43,655 nt of DNA from a virus. Every line of letters starts with the position of its first letter. The stretch's first letter is position 1. Position numbers and translations under genes: made by a program. The notes beneath the pieces were generated by a model. That model was not told the DNA's origin. It saw only the letters and a list, made by a program, of their open reading frames with translations, and ran no database searches. Positions 16,283-27,800 of the stretch are shown here, one piece after another. The stretch is taken from IMG/VR virus record IMGVR_UViG_3300037574_000336, positions 1 through 43,655 of that record. The stretch is one strand, 5' to 3'.

Positions 16283-18006
16283 TAAAGGATGAGAGAATAC
16301 TAGTTGAACATTTTGCGGTAGCTGTTGGGGGTCAAAATTCCGGGGATGACCCAGAGCTATTAGGGCCAACCCAATTTTCAAAGAGCAGGAATATAACTGT
16401 CCGAGGGGGCCGAGTGCGTAGCCGACCGGGATTTAAACGGGTAGTCCCGAGCGACATATTTCCACAAGGAAACTATCAAGGGATTTACTGGTTTGACACG
16501 AAAAAAGAGCTTTTGCTCTCGGTGAGTGGGGGAGTGTATACAATCAACCCCTCTGGAAACGTCACCGAGGGAAATATAAATCCCTTACAGCCTAGACGAA
16601 ATGTTGAAAAAGAAGCTTTAGTCGGCAATCCTCTTGCGCCCCGAGTCTGGTTTGAGAACGCTGGCATAGGTTATATTATAATACAGGACGGTTCGCGCCG
16701 GCCTCGTATTTATGATGGTCGATATTGTGAACTTTCTAAACGTGTTGGGGGTATCCCGGTGGGAACCTTGATGAGGTTTGCGAATGGCCGTCTGCATTTG
16801 GTTTCGACCGGGTCACGCCGCTCATTAAAACTTGGGGACATTTTGGAACAAGGCGACCCCTCCACGGCGTTAAAATTCACGGAAACCGGGTATTTCCTTG
16901 GTGGTGGGGACTTTCAATTCCCATCTGAAATTACCGCCCTGATTGACATCCCCCGTCTAGACACAACAACAGGTCAGGGCTCAATGCTTATTGGGACCAA
17001 GAATAACTTATATTCTTTACGCACTGAAATTACTGACCGCGATGCTTGGGGGCAAACCCCCGCCTTCCAGACCCACGTACTGCCAATTGGCGTTGCGGGG
17101 CATGGCGCGATTGCTCAGGTGAACACGGACGTATATTTCCGTTCCCCGGATGGCCTACGCTCTGCACGGCTCGCCGTGACTGATATGAGCCAGCCGGGTT
17201 TTGGTGGATTGCAACAGGAGATTCCGGAGAGATTCCAGAATTGGCGTATACGGGATTCTAAGGTCATCTATTTTAATGACCGTCTCCTTGTCACAGTTGA
17301 CCCAATTCAGTACAAGGGTAAGACTATTTATCAAGGGCTGGTGGCACTTAATTTTGATTCCCTTAATAAAATAGGGGAGAAGAGTCCCCCAGTTTACGAT
17401 GGTTTTTGGGACAACATACTGATACGTGATATGGTTGTAGCTGATGACCGTTGTTTTATCGTGAAAGCGTCCGATGATGGGGATGAACTTTGGGAATTGC
17501 ATCGTGACGGGTTCGGCCTTGCTGACGAGAGCCCCCCGGTTTACTGCATCGAGACCAGAGCCATGAACGGCGGCGACCCCAGCGGGTTAAAGTCGATGCA
17601 TCGACTTGATTTATGGTTTTCTCAGATTCAAGACGACTTGGAGGTCTCAGTAGATTTCCGGGTGGATAAGGCCGGCTATTTACCATGGTCAAATTTCAAG
17701 GTTTCCCGGCAAGGGGGGGAGGACCACTACGCTCCAGTTTCTTCGGAGAGTTACATTTCCAAAGTGACTATGCCCACTCCTGACCCAACCCCAAATGGAA
17801 ATTCCTTTCAATTTAGGGTGCATTGGACCGGGCGAGCAAAACTTGATTTAGTGAAATCCTTTTTTAGGCCGCTCACGGAGAGCCATTATCAAGATGTTCC
17901 GTTACCATCTACCGAGGTAGGCGTTCAAGAATATGCCTTGAGTCCGAGCGAGAAAAATGACAAGTATATAAGTACCAGTTTAACTTTTGCCACTCCACTG
18001 ACGTAA
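16279..18006 (+). CDS. Tail nozzle / tail tubular B-like protein
   Basis: 575 residues, almost wholly beta. The N-terminus GPTQFSKSRNITVRGGRVRSRPGFKRV is characteristic of phage stabilisation or nozzle proteins, where a gene-start N-x-x-v-x-xGxxxxRPGF segment precedes propeller blades. Recurrent blade-like turns follow: FDTKKELLLSVSGGVYTI, FANGRLHLVST, MLIGTKNNLYSL, QVNTDVYFRSPDGLRS and FNDRLLVTVDP. These proteins close the tail tube in short-tailed phages (as P22 gp10 and T7 gp12 do). It is coupled to the adaptor gene upstream and lies one base from the next gene. Confidence 0.78.
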   Translation: MIKDERILVEHFAVAVGGQNSGDDPELLGPTQFSKSRNITVRGGRVRSRPGFKRVVPSDIFPQGNYQGIYWFDTKKELLLSVSGGVYTINPSGNVTEGNINPLQPRRNVEKEALVGNPLAPRVWFENAGIGYIIIQDGSRRPRIYDGRYCELSKRVGGIPVGTLMRFANGRLHLVSTGSRRSLKLGDILEQGDPSTALKFTETGYFLGGGDFQFPSEITALIDIPRLDTTTGQGSMLIGTKNNLYSLRTEITDRDAWGQTPAFQTHVLPIGVAGHGAIAQVNTDVYFRSPDGLRSARLAVTDMSQPGFGGLQQEIPERFQNWRIRDSKVIYFNDRLLVTVDPIQYKGKTIYQGLVALNFDSLNKIGEKSPPVYDGFWDNILIRDMVVADDRCFIVKASDDGDELWELHRDGFGLADESPPVYCIETRAMNGGDPSGLKSMHRLDLWFSQIQDDLEVSVDFRVDKAGYLPWSNFKVSRQGGEDHYAPVSSESYISKVTMPTPDPTPNGNSFQFRVHWTGRAKLDLVKSFFRPLTESHYQDVPLPSTEVGVQEYALSPSEKNDKYISTSLTFATPLT

Positions 18007-18007
18007 A

Positions 18008-19057
18008 ATGCAACAAAATATATATATACGAGCCGGGGACGTTCAGGATGGGACTACTTTTCCAGATACTGTAAATGATCTAGTAAAACTCATCGCCGCG
18101 CATCTGGACCTTATTGGAGATGAGGATGTCGAATTAGCCAACCGTCTGGACGTACTCTCCACGGATTTACCCCCGGGTATAAATCAGGAGGGGACGTTAT
18201 GGATAAAAACTACCTCTGACGGTCGGGTAACTTCCATACAGGGGTATGGATTAGACGGCTGGGAACCGGTTTCCTGTGCAAAATCAGGGACAGCCGAGGA
18301 ACGCGATCTCATTGTAACTCCAGAGGTTGGTGAGCTTTTTTTCACTACAGACTCCCGGACCCAGACTAAATATGATGGCCTTACTGGCGAAGCTCTTAGT
18401 GAATCTGAAACTGTACCTGAGCTTTATGTTTTTCGCGGCGGTATAAAAACCGAGACGTATGAGCCTTGGATTTTAGCGTCCTCCTTTTTATTAAAACCCG
18501 CAACTCAAATGAAAGACGGCGGGGCGCAAGCTCTCGGCGGCGTGGTTATTGGCAATAACGATTCCCTGCACATCACCTCGAACGGAGCCCTGTTTGCCCG
18601 TCCCGGAAAATTAGTTTACACTGGGACCACACAAATTTCATATTTTAACGGCGTGGGGTGGGATTCGGGCGATCCCCTGAATGATGAATGGCGAAACTTC
18701 GGGCTCCCAGATGCAATACCGCTCGGCTCAGACTATGTTCCCGGGGATACAAACCATAATATAATGTTTAAACCCTCGACTATTATAATCCGGTGCTGGG
18801 GGTGGCTCAAAGGTTCAAATGCCAACATCTTCTCTGATTTCAGAAAAATCCTGAGTGATGGTACAGTACTGTTTCCAGAAATGGAGCTAGTCCGGATAGG
18901 GCAGACCGATGATGATCTAGATTACTCCGATGCTCAGATTAATACTATATTTGAGTTACCTTATACGTCCGAACGAACGTACCAGTATAAGTTACGAGCC
19001 TCTGGATATATTCATACTTGGGCAATTTCCCACCAGATACTAGGATACAGACTATGA
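18008..19057 (+). CDS. Tail-associated structural protein, probably fibre-like
   Basis: 349 residues with a short N-terminal helix (TVNDLVKLIAAHLDLIGDEDVELANRLDVL) followed by beta-rich sequence. GTLWIKTTSDGRVTSIQGYGLDGWEPV and VGELFFTTDSRTQTKYDGLTGE resemble the short beta modules found in phage fibres and head fibres. The C-terminal 120 residues (YVPGDTNHNIMFKPSTIIIRCWGWLKG onward) form a compact beta-domain that might bind a receptor. It starts one base after the nozzle stop and overlaps the next start (ATGA). Role is inferred from composition and position. Confidence 0.5.
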   Translation: MQQNIYIRAGDVQDGTTFPDTVNDLVKLIAAHLDLIGDEDVELANRLDVLSTDLPPGINQEGTLWIKTTSDGRVTSIQGYGLDGWEPVSCAKSGTAEERDLIVTPEVGELFFTTDSRTQTKYDGLTGEALSESETVPELYVFRGGIKTETYEPWILASSFLLKPATQMKDGGAQALGGVVIGNNDSLHITSNGALFARPGKLVYTGTTQISYFNGVGWDSGDPLNDEWRNFGLPDAIPLGSDYVPGDTNHNIMFKPSTIIIRCWGWLKGSNANIFSDFRKILSDGTVLFPEMELVRIGQTDDDLDYSDAQINTIFELPYTSERTYQYKLRASGYIHTWAISHQILGYRL

Positions 19058-19911
19058 ATCTATTTTTAAACCTTGTTCGCGACCCGTTTAATTCTCATTC
19101 GGTGATTATGTCATCGATCTCCTTTAGCGTGGCCCCGGCCCTTATCGCGGCGGGGATTGGGATTGGGTCAAACATTCTTGGCAGTATCTTTGGAAGCTCA
19201 AAAAAGAAGGCTCCGAGGATGGCCGCTCCGGTGGATTTCAGCAAGGCGTGGGGCGAGGCGCAGTCCTCCAATTGGAAGAACATGCTTTCATACAAGGGGC
19301 TGGCCAGTGAAACTAATAAATTTAATCAATCAGAAGCTCTCGGCATGATGGAAACCGCGCTCCCGGGAATCGGTCAGGTGCGTAAACAGATGCTGGGGGC
19401 GGTTCAGGAAGACCTCACAACAAAGGGACTTCCGAAGTCCGTATCCCAGAACCTTTCAAGGAAGGCGGCTGAGATGGGATTGAGCCGGGGAACCTCTGGG
19501 CAACATGAGCAATTTAATTTACTTCGTGATTTTGGATTTAACCTTGTCGATTGGGAACGCGCCCGGCGCACCCGGGCAATTAATACACTTGGGGCAATCA
19601 TGCAGATTACTCCACGGCCCAACCCAATGTCCCCCAGTTCCATGTTTGCGGGAGGGGCCAATTCATTGACCGCCGCCGAGAAAAACCGTTCAGCCCTGCA
19701 ATCCTATTACAATGCAGAGGCGGCGGCTGAAAACGCCAACAGGCAATCCCGGGCAAATATGATCAGTGGAATTTTTGGTGCTGTAGGTGGCGCGGCGATG
19801 TCGGCGGCTGGCGGTGCATTCTCTGGGGGTGGGGCTACCGGCCAGTTATTTGGCGGCAATGCTTGGGGCCAAAATGCCCCGGCAACACCTTCATATTACT
19901 CTCAACGGTAA
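19054..19911 (+). CDS. Internal virion (ejection) protein candidate
   Basis: 285 residues from the ATG at 19054, which overlaps the previous stop (ATGA). A TTG at 19018 and an ATG at 19108 are alternatives. A Gly/Ala-rich hydrophobic segment (APALIAAGIGIGSNILGSIFG, about residues 24-44) is followed by a Lys-rich turn, a long helical body and a Gly/Ala-rich end (GIFGAVGGAAMSAAGGAFSGGG). Small glycine-zipper proteins with two such segments, located between tail genes and large internal proteins, are often ejected into the host envelope. The next two genes continue this class. Confidence 0.6.
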   Translation: MNLFLNLVRDPFNSHSVIMSSISFSVAPALIAAGIGIGSNILGSIFGSSKKKAPRMAAPVDFSKAWGEAQSSNWKNMLSYKGLASETNKFNQSEALGMMETALPGIGQVRKQMLGAVQEDLTTKGLPKSVSQNLSRKAAEMGLSRGTSGQHEQFNLLRDFGFNLVDWERARRTRAINTLGAIMQITPRPNPMSPSSMFAGGANSLTAAEKNRSALQSYYNAEAAAENANRQSRANMISGIFGAVGGAAMSAAGGAFSGGGATGQLFGGNAWGQNAPATPSYYSQR

Positions 19912-19917
19912 GTCTCC

Positions 19918-21810
19918 ATGGCCGAAGCTCAATTTTTAGATTCCGCTGGGACAAACCCATGGACAAACATAAATGCAACTGCGAATGCAACGCAAACGAT
20001 GTTTATGCGGGCGCAAACGATGCGGATTCAACGCGATCAGGAAGCCCGCGCACAACGCTCAGAAGACCGCACGGTCCAGACACATAACCAAACTCAGGAG
20101 TTAAACAGGCTCAAGATTGAGTCGGCTAGAAAGGGGCATGAGCGAGCCTTAACCACCGAGATAACCGAGGAGCATGAGGCTGAATCGATCTTACAGAAAC
20201 TTGAAGCCTTTAATAGCTCAGATATAGACCCGGAAACGGGAGTATGGCGTCCCGAAGATGGTTTTGCCCCCTTGGATGACCACGGTAATGAGATGCCACA
20301 AGAGTATAACCCAGAGGGGCTCACCCTCATAGAAGATGGTGGAATGTTCCGAGATAGGGCGATGGTGGTAGATCAGATATCTGGTAATAAGCTACTAGAG
20401 CATCCCGAGCATGGCTCCCGTATTCGGGGAGGGCTCGACAAGGCTAAAAGAGCCCTAGCGGCTCACGGAACACGCCGAAATCAGGCAATCAACCAGAGGT
20501 TCCTTGAGTTAAGGACAAAACTTTCCCATACCGCGACTCATACTTCTATGGATGAACTTAATAAGACTATGGAAGAGTTTGGTTATCTGAACGGGGTTTT
20601 AATGCAAGGCCCGGACGGTAAATTTGTGACCGGGGCCGATGAAATAGATAAAGTCCGAAAATTTTATCAGGACGCCATACAGACCAACATAAAGAACGAA
20701 CAGGCAATCACACTGTCAAATAACAAACTGGATACGGCCTACGATGCCAACCAAATTCGGCGCGATAAATTAGCCGAGGAGGCCCGCCAGTTCGATGCAA
20801 CCCTTGAACAGACGAAGGCAGAGGCTAGACAAGAAAACAGCAAACACCTTAAAGGGTCAAAAGGGATATTCATGGATATTATGAACTCCGATCCCAACGG
20901 TGGGGCTCTGGTCATGCAACAACATCAGGAGGTTGAAGATGATTTAGAGGACTTTCAAATAGTAATTGATTACCTTAAAGACCCCGCCAATCGGGGAATC
21001 ATTGATACGTGGACAGCGGGTACAACACGGGCAAAAGCGCAAAGGTTCCTAAATTTAAAAGCGAATATGGGGACGGATATGCCCGAAGAAATGGCTATGC
21101 TCAAGGGGACTCTGGTTGACGAATGGGTAAAGACTGCTTCTGGCTTGAAGGGAGCTTTATCAGAAAGGGAGACAGCACAAATTAACAAGGGGATGCCCAG
21201 CGGGACATGGTCAACTGCCGCATGGGTTCAGTGGTTGGAGGAGAAACGGGACCGGATTGCCCGAATAAAAGCCTCGAAAAGCATGGTGGGCTGGTGGTGG
21301 CCTACAGAGAAGACCACGATTAAATGGGAGGGGGAAGCGGGAAGCTCTGCCGTAATCGATGTCCTATACAACACCACCCCGGGCGTAGCCCCGGGAACGG
21401 AGGTTAACATCAACGCTTTCTTAGGCACACCGACCCCAACGACCCCAGAAGTAGACCCATTTGCCCCAGATACCCCAGCGGCCCCAGAAGTAGACCCATT
21501 TGCCCCAGATACCCCAGCGGCCCCAACGACCCCAGAAGTAGACCCATTTGCCCCAGATACCCCAGCGGGGAGATTGCTCGGTTCCCCAGTTGTTCCGGAA
21601 TGGCTTGGAGACGAGAGTGGTATAACAATACGTGGCCGTACAACTTATAAGAGAGAAGGCAAGGATGGCGTCTATATAGTTCTTGATAATGGTGATGTCC
21701 TCTATCAGCAATATTTCCATAGCAATACTGGCCAGCTTCTCCGGAAAGGAAAAGACCCTGATGTAGACGGGGATTGGGAGCCGCTCACAGATATAAGTAC
21801 CCTCTACTAA
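19918..21810 (+). CDS. Internal virion protein candidate with acidic Pro-rich repeat linker
   Basis: 630 residues. It is mostly charged helices and coiled coil (about residues 25-430, with many Gln, Glu, Arg and Asn). A linker of three exact repeats of PEVDPFAPDTPAA follows (about 508-549), then a compact C-terminal beta segment (SGITIRGRTTYKREGKDGVY). The helical Gln/Ala/Arg-rich body and its place between a glycine-zipper protein and the giant protein suggest a core or ejection protein. The linker may be an exposed hinge or a binding tail. It is coupled to the giant gene by TAATG. No enzymatic motif is seen. Confidence 0.6.
   Translation: MAEAQFLDSAGTNPWTNINATANATQTMFMRAQTMRIQRDQEARAQRSEDRTVQTHNQTQELNRLKIESARKGHERALTTEITEEHEAESILQKLEAFNSSDIDPETGVWRPEDGFAPLDDHGNEMPQEYNPEGLTLIEDGGMFRDRAMVVDQISGNKLLEHPEHGSRIRGGLDKAKRALAAHGTRRNQAINQRFLELRTKLSHTATHTSMDELNKTMEEFGYLNGVLMQGPDGKFVTGADEIDKVRKFYQDAIQTNIKNEQAITLSNNKLDTAYDANQIRRDKLAEEARQFDATLEQTKAEARQENSKHLKGSKGIFMDIMNSDPNGGALVMQQHQEVEDDLEDFQIVIDYLKDPANRGIIDTWTAGTTRAKAQRFLNLKANMGTDMPEEMAMLKGTLVDEWVKTASGLKGALSERETAQINKGMPSGTWSTAAWVQWLEEKRDRIARIKASKSMVGWWWPTEKTTIKWEGEAGSSAVIDVLYNTTPGVAPGTEVNINAFLGTPTPTTPEVDPFAPDTPAAPEVDPFAPDTPAAPTTPEVDPFAPDTPAGRLLGSPVVPEWLGDESGITIRGRTTYKREGKDGVYIVLDNGDVLYQQYFHSNTGQLLRKGKDPDVDGDWEPLTDISTLY
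21443..21568 (+). repeat. Three exact 39-base coding repeats
   Basis: Identical 39-base units lie at 21443-21481, 21482-21520 and 21530-21568. The 9-base CCCCAACGA occurs before the first unit and between the second and third. Each encodes PEVDPFAPDTPAA (last residue G in the third). Perfect DNA identity means recent expansion, and the unit number may vary between relatives. This is a coding tandem repeat and not a CRISPR array. Confidence 0.9.
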
Positions 21811-24800
21811 TGGCAACTCTAACTTCTGTACCACGGGAAGTGTGGACGGCGATTTTCGATGACCCCGCCAACGCTGAACTAGCCGCCAAAGCTCGGGCGG
21901 GGGATGAGGACGCAAAGTTACAATTAACTGATCTTGCCTCGGCCCTCCACGAATCGAAAGCAGAGCCTGAGTTGTATGGTTCAGACCCAGCTACAGCCCC
22001 CGCTCCGGAGCCCACTCCACATGAGCAACAGGTTCAGAAAAAAGTAACGACCGAGGAATGGTTACAGCGGGTGACAGACGTTGAGGCTGGCAAGCCGGGG
22101 GACTTGAACTGGGATTCGATGTCCGAAGCAGGTATCAACCGTGTCAAGGTAAACAATGGGTTCGTACAAGCGGTTCAGAAGTCCGGACGGGAGGGGACCA
22201 AACATTTTAATACGGGCGTATCTGGTGAAATGATGTTTAACCTCCCCGGGGAGGAAGCCCGAAACTTGGACCCAACCCAAGTGGGTAAGGGGCCAAACTG
22301 GGTGCAGGAGAAGTGGCAACGTGTTGGAATGACCGCATCAACCCTTTTCGGTCAGGGTCGCGATAAAAGGATGAAGAGTGACGATGTGTATCGTCACCTC
22401 CTAAAACAACCGAATGAGGATTGGGCAAAAAAAGCTTTTCTAGGGGTATTGAAAGACGAGCTAACCCGGACGATAGCTCAACAAGGGGAGTCCCTAGGCA
22501 AATATGACGAGGGGGGTCAGATTAAGTTCCTTGATGAAGAACCCGGCGCGGGCGGTAAGGCGGGCGTAATTGCCTCGACTCCTTCGGAGGACGCGATGGC
22601 GAAAGCTCAGGTAGACATGTTTAAATGGTTTCCTGAGAAGTATATGGCCAACGTGGGTAAAACCGTGGAACAGGTTGGGGGCGATGCCTTCATGGACGCG
22701 GGCAAAGATTTACAGGATTACCTACACACCCTTCAAAAAAATGACCCCGGCCTCTGGGAGCGTATTACAGATGGCGCAAACAACCTAACCAAGGATGGGG
22801 TTACCGCCTTACAGCAATTAATGGAGGAAGACCGGCAAATGCTCATACGGTACAGCGAGCTTACCGGGCGGGGCATTACGTTCATGCACGACAAGGACAT
22901 GTATTATTGGTTTAAAAAGCGCGGGATGCTCCCGAAGCATGACGAAATCGGCGCGGGCGAACACCTTAAAATGGGGCTGGGAGTTATAGGCCACGCCGCC
23001 CAAGGGGTTGCTGTAATGGGGGGCCAATTAATAAAAGAGGCTGGGTTAGGAGCCGCTGGGCTCTGGGGGAATCTTATTCAAGGTAAAGGGTCCGAAGCCC
23101 TTGACGAAGTAAATGAACATATTTTGCAGAACTGGGTAGGTATCTGGACCGATTCAGCCGCCATGCAAGCTAATGATTGGCGCATCCTTATGGGCGGTTT
23201 CGAGAAGTTCATGTCTAAATCTGTAGAGGGTAAGGAACTAAAAGCTTGGTATGGGTCTGAACACATTGCTGACCCGGAAAGAAGGGAAGAATATCGCGAA
23301 GCCCATGCAGAAATTGAACGTCAGTACATGGCAAACGCCATGGCGAATAAGGCAACATGGGAGAATGTAACCAACGAGACAGCACTGAGGTTGAGCCTCG
23401 ACCCGAACACGGCTCACAAGATGTTGCTGGCGGGTTCTTTCGTAACTGACCTCACAAACTATATCCCCTTGGGCGGCTGGGGTAAGACGGGGGCCGGTGC
23501 GGCGTTAAAAGCAAGTAATAAGATTGCCACAAAAGTTGCTAAAACCGGGGCGGTAAGGGCGGCAAAAGAAGTTTCCGAAGCGGCGAATACAGCCTTGGCT
23601 AAGGCTCAGGCTGATTACACCAACGCTGTTTTTAAAATTGGGCCTCCCCATTCCTCCGGAGCCCCCCGAACCCCCACGCAAGTGGCAACTTTAGACGCCG
23701 CTAAAACCGCGGTACTGGACGCCGGCGCGGCATATACGAAGGCTCAGGATAAATACGCAAAGATTGCATTAGAAACTTCAAACGCGCTTCAGGAAGCCGC
23801 TGAAAAAGGGGGGCTTCATTTGGGCGCACACGCGACCAAACTTCTCGGTCAGGCACTCGGTAAGACTATCGATGCGAGTGAAAGTGTAATCCGGAAAGGT
23901 GTGGACAAGGCATTCCCCTTGATGAGCCAAGAGGCCAAAGATACTTTGGTTCGCCGTACCATGACAACGTCTGGAACTCTCGCGCTTGGTGGGGCGGCGT
24001 ATGGGGCGGTTGAACTTTTTGATGACGATAGCAAGGAAGGGGCAAATATCCTACAGGTCGGGGCGACTGTCCTTGGCGCGGCTGGTGGGTTTGGCCACGG
24101 TTGGGTTCGTGCTGTGGCCCGGGATGTGGAAAGGATGGGGACCATGGCTACATTTGGTAGAGCGGTAAACCCGTTACATAAGCAGGTTTTAAAAGAGGCC
24201 AAGGATGGGGTTATAGAGATTTCGGGAACTACGGGGCTGGCCTTGAACATGTGGGATTCGCTTTCTAATGCATACCACTGGACAACGAATTTCCCCGGCA
24301 ATGCCCTTGGCGCGGTCACGGGAAGGGAAGGACTTGGTGAAGGCGTCAACACGGCTTTACAGTATGTAGCTGGTTCGGTCCTGAAGGCTCCTCAACGCAC
24401 CCTGAAGGCGGGATTGAGCCGAGAGGGCTTGCTCGCTATGGGGATACAAGGGACCATTGGTTACATTGGCGCAGGGGGAGAATCTGGAGGTTTCTGGACA
24501 GGGCTTGGAATGGGGATGGGGTTTGTAGCCGGCGGTGGTGTACTCGGGTCATTCATGCCGTTCCATAATATAGCTGAAGCAAATAAAATGGCGGCGGCAA
24601 CACGGCGGCAACTCCGCGAGACTTTGAGGGATACAGATACTGAGACCCTAGTCCAATTTGAAAGGCTCACACTGGAGCAACAGACATTTCTGGCATGGGC
24701 TCAGAACGGGATGCCCGGCTTCAACCTCCGGGTTGTGGACGAGGGCGCGGCGTATGGCCCCGGGTCATTTAACCGGGACTCCAAAACGATAGTTATAAAC

Positions 24801-27800
24801 CGGAGCCATCCGAACTGGGAGTCTTTTTACAAGAAGGAGGTCATGGCGCATGAATCCGCGCACGGGATACTAGCCAATAACCCGGCAATGAGGACGAGGG
24901 TTATGCAATCCATTTTAGGTGGTAGTGATGGTAATGGGTTCGCCGGCAAATTTGCAGTACGCGGCGATGATGGTAAGGTAACTCACTCGGTCGGGCCAGC
25001 GACCCGACACGAAGTGGCTCATCTAAAACGGACTCACCCCGGGAGCCAACCCCTCTCCAGAGAGGAAATCGCAAGGAGAACCGGGTTATCTGTTGAGGCG
25101 GTTGAATCTATCAACCAGCAACGCCCGCTTGAGGGGGACGTTAATTTACAGATATCTGATTTAAATCACAACGATGTTCATGTAAATACCACGGATCAAT
25201 TTAAGACTTACCAAGAGAATTATTTAAAAAACCTGAACCCTCATCACAGGACGGCCCTTGAGCAGGAACATTATACGGAAAGGAGGATGCAGGAATATAT
25301 TGCTGAAGAGTATTTCGCAGAGTCATTTGCTAACTATAATAAGAACTTTTCCTTGAAAAAGGCCCGCGACATGCGCCGACCTTCAAGTAGGGAATCTAGT
25401 CTCGAAAAGGAAATGGGGAGGAGTCTCAGACAGACTCGTACAGATTTATTAGCCCGCATGGGCGCGATCTTTGACCAGACCGGGAAGATTGAGTCTGTAA
25501 TATTTACGGACCAACACTCTGGTACGAAGAAAATTGAGAAACTGAGTAAAGACCCAAACATTGAAGCACTAATCCGGGCGCATAACCACGATGTGGCTCA
25601 AGGCAAACTCCCCGAGGCGTCCTACGTGGAGGGTCGTAGTGAGTTTTCAAGCCCGGATGATTATGCAAAACCGGGGTTTGATGGGAATGCCCTCAAGGGT
25701 TGGGTGGCGAACGGTCGTTTTGAGGTCAACCCGGCCACCGGAATTCCTGATGGCGTTACAGTAGACAACGCCACCGGCGATTGGTCTATAACTGACCACA
25801 GGAAAATTCGCAGGACCGGGGCGAAGGCAGACAGGGCGGCAAAGGAACTTGGTGACGCGGTCGTGAATTATATAACTGACAATCTCCCGCCAGTAATAAC
25901 CAAGGGTGAACTTGTTGTTGAAATCGATAATGAGATTAATGCGCGAAGCAACGCTTCCCGGCCAAACGAAAAGCAAGCCTTGGAAGACTTCAGAGGTTAT
26001 GTCGAACAGACGTTCGCCGGTAGGCCACCCGATGCTGACGAGATTCGGGCATATATCCACAGCCAGCGATCTAACGCCCCCCGCAATATTCAGAATATGT
26101 GGGATGAGGTTTTAAACTGGGTAAATTCAAACATACAGGATGATGGGGTGGTAAAGCAAAGAACCACTTCTGACGGTAAGACTATCATCGCGGGTAGGTA
26201 TCTACCCGACACCCTCCTCGACCAATTGGAATCGCAGGGGCGATTCAACCCGGCCCAGCTAGAAAACATCCGCAAGTTAAATGATTTACTGAAGGCCAAC
26301 CTCGGCGGAGAGCCTCTTGTGTTCATGTACCAGACCGCTGGCAGACGAGGTCGGTATGCCTCAGTTCGTGCGGCTGAAAAATCCGCTTACGTTACGGGGT
26401 GGCAAATATCCGAGAAAGGGAATCTGATTTTCAGGGCATGGGACGCTGAAAAAATTATACAGAACGGAGCTAGGAGGTTGAAAACTAAAATGGGCAGGGA
26501 CTTGTACAACGGTAACCTGACCCAGTTGACCACAGATATCCACACGTACCTGAACAATCACGCAAATGGCCGGCGGGGCTATGAAGGGTTAGGTGACAGG
26601 TTTATGGAGAAAAAAGACTTCATACACTCCTTACTAGGAATAGGCAAACCGAGGTACGCTACAGCTTTTGGCGAGACTGTTACAGATGTGAGTCCTTACC
26701 ATACAGCACTAGATAGCTTAAAGCCCCCAAAGAACCCGAACACCGCTCTGAATAGTTTTCGCATCGACCGGACCAACTGGCTTGAAACCGCATCTTCAAA
26801 CAAGGTAAACTCCCGACTAGCCCCATTAGATAGGCCGTTGACCAGCCGCGAGCCCCCGGGGCCACGCGGAGCCTACCAACAGATTCGGAGGAACTACACC
26901 ACAGGTATTCTTCTAAACCCAGAGGCACTCACCCTGAACCTCGGCCACCACAGCCCGACCGAAGCTTGGATTAAGAATATATTCAAGAAGCGGTTTGGTC
27001 AAAAGGTTGGGGCGCAGGAAGCTTGGAGTCTACTGAAGGCCCGGTCTGGCGTTCGGGCTGAGTCAATATGGACGGGCCTTGATGTTTGGCTGGAAAAAAT
27101 GGCTCAGGGAAAAATGGGCAAGGATGAAAAGGGCAAGGTTAAAAAATCGGTCACCCCGGAGGAAATGTTAGAATTTCTGGACGAGAACCGGGTTACGTTC
27201 CAAAGAGAGTTATTAGCCACCGAACATCAATCAGGGGCTGATATCCCACAGACACCATGGCTCGACCGAATTGAAGAGGTTGGTCACGAAGCCGCAAGAA
27301 AAGAATTCAGCGTATTGGACGATGTCGTGGGGAAGACTAAAACACAAGTCGAGACAGCTTTTAAAAAAGCAGTAAAAGCAGAAGAAGACGCTGTAGCTCA
27401 GTCTAACGAACCCGGCCAAGCCGCTGTTCGCGATGCTGTTGCCGAGGGTCAGTATGAAACTTACGTCATTAAAAATGGCCGAGAAGGGTCTGGTAACTAT
27501 TTTAATATCCTGCTTCACGTTGATAATTTCCCCGACATGCCAAGCCCCAGCCACTTTGGGAGTAACCTACCGGGGTACACCGGCCACCTGATTTTAAAAG
27601 CCAGAAAGACTCTTGATGGTAAAAAAATCTTGATGCTTGAGGAAGCCCAAAATGATAGCTCTCGGCGGTTCCGTAAAGGTTCCGCGCAGTTCGGGGTATG
27701 GAAACGGGAGGAACAACTAGCATTTAAACATAAATTGGGGGAATGGACTAGCCGTGAACAGACTATCCGTAGGGAATTAGCTGAAAAAGCCGCGCCCCTT

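Noticed and set aside
21443-21568. Short regular repeats as a possible CRISPR array
   Set aside because: Units are contiguous, coding and in frame, with no unique spacers.
21421-21915. 164-codon minus-strand frame with repeated WGKWVYFWG
   Set aside because: The repeats are the antisense image of the exact tandem repeats in the internal protein gene.
23849-24352. 167-codon minus-strand open frame
   Set aside because: It lies wholly inside the giant gene, antisense, with Ser/Pro/Ala composition expected from the opposite strand and no start signal.
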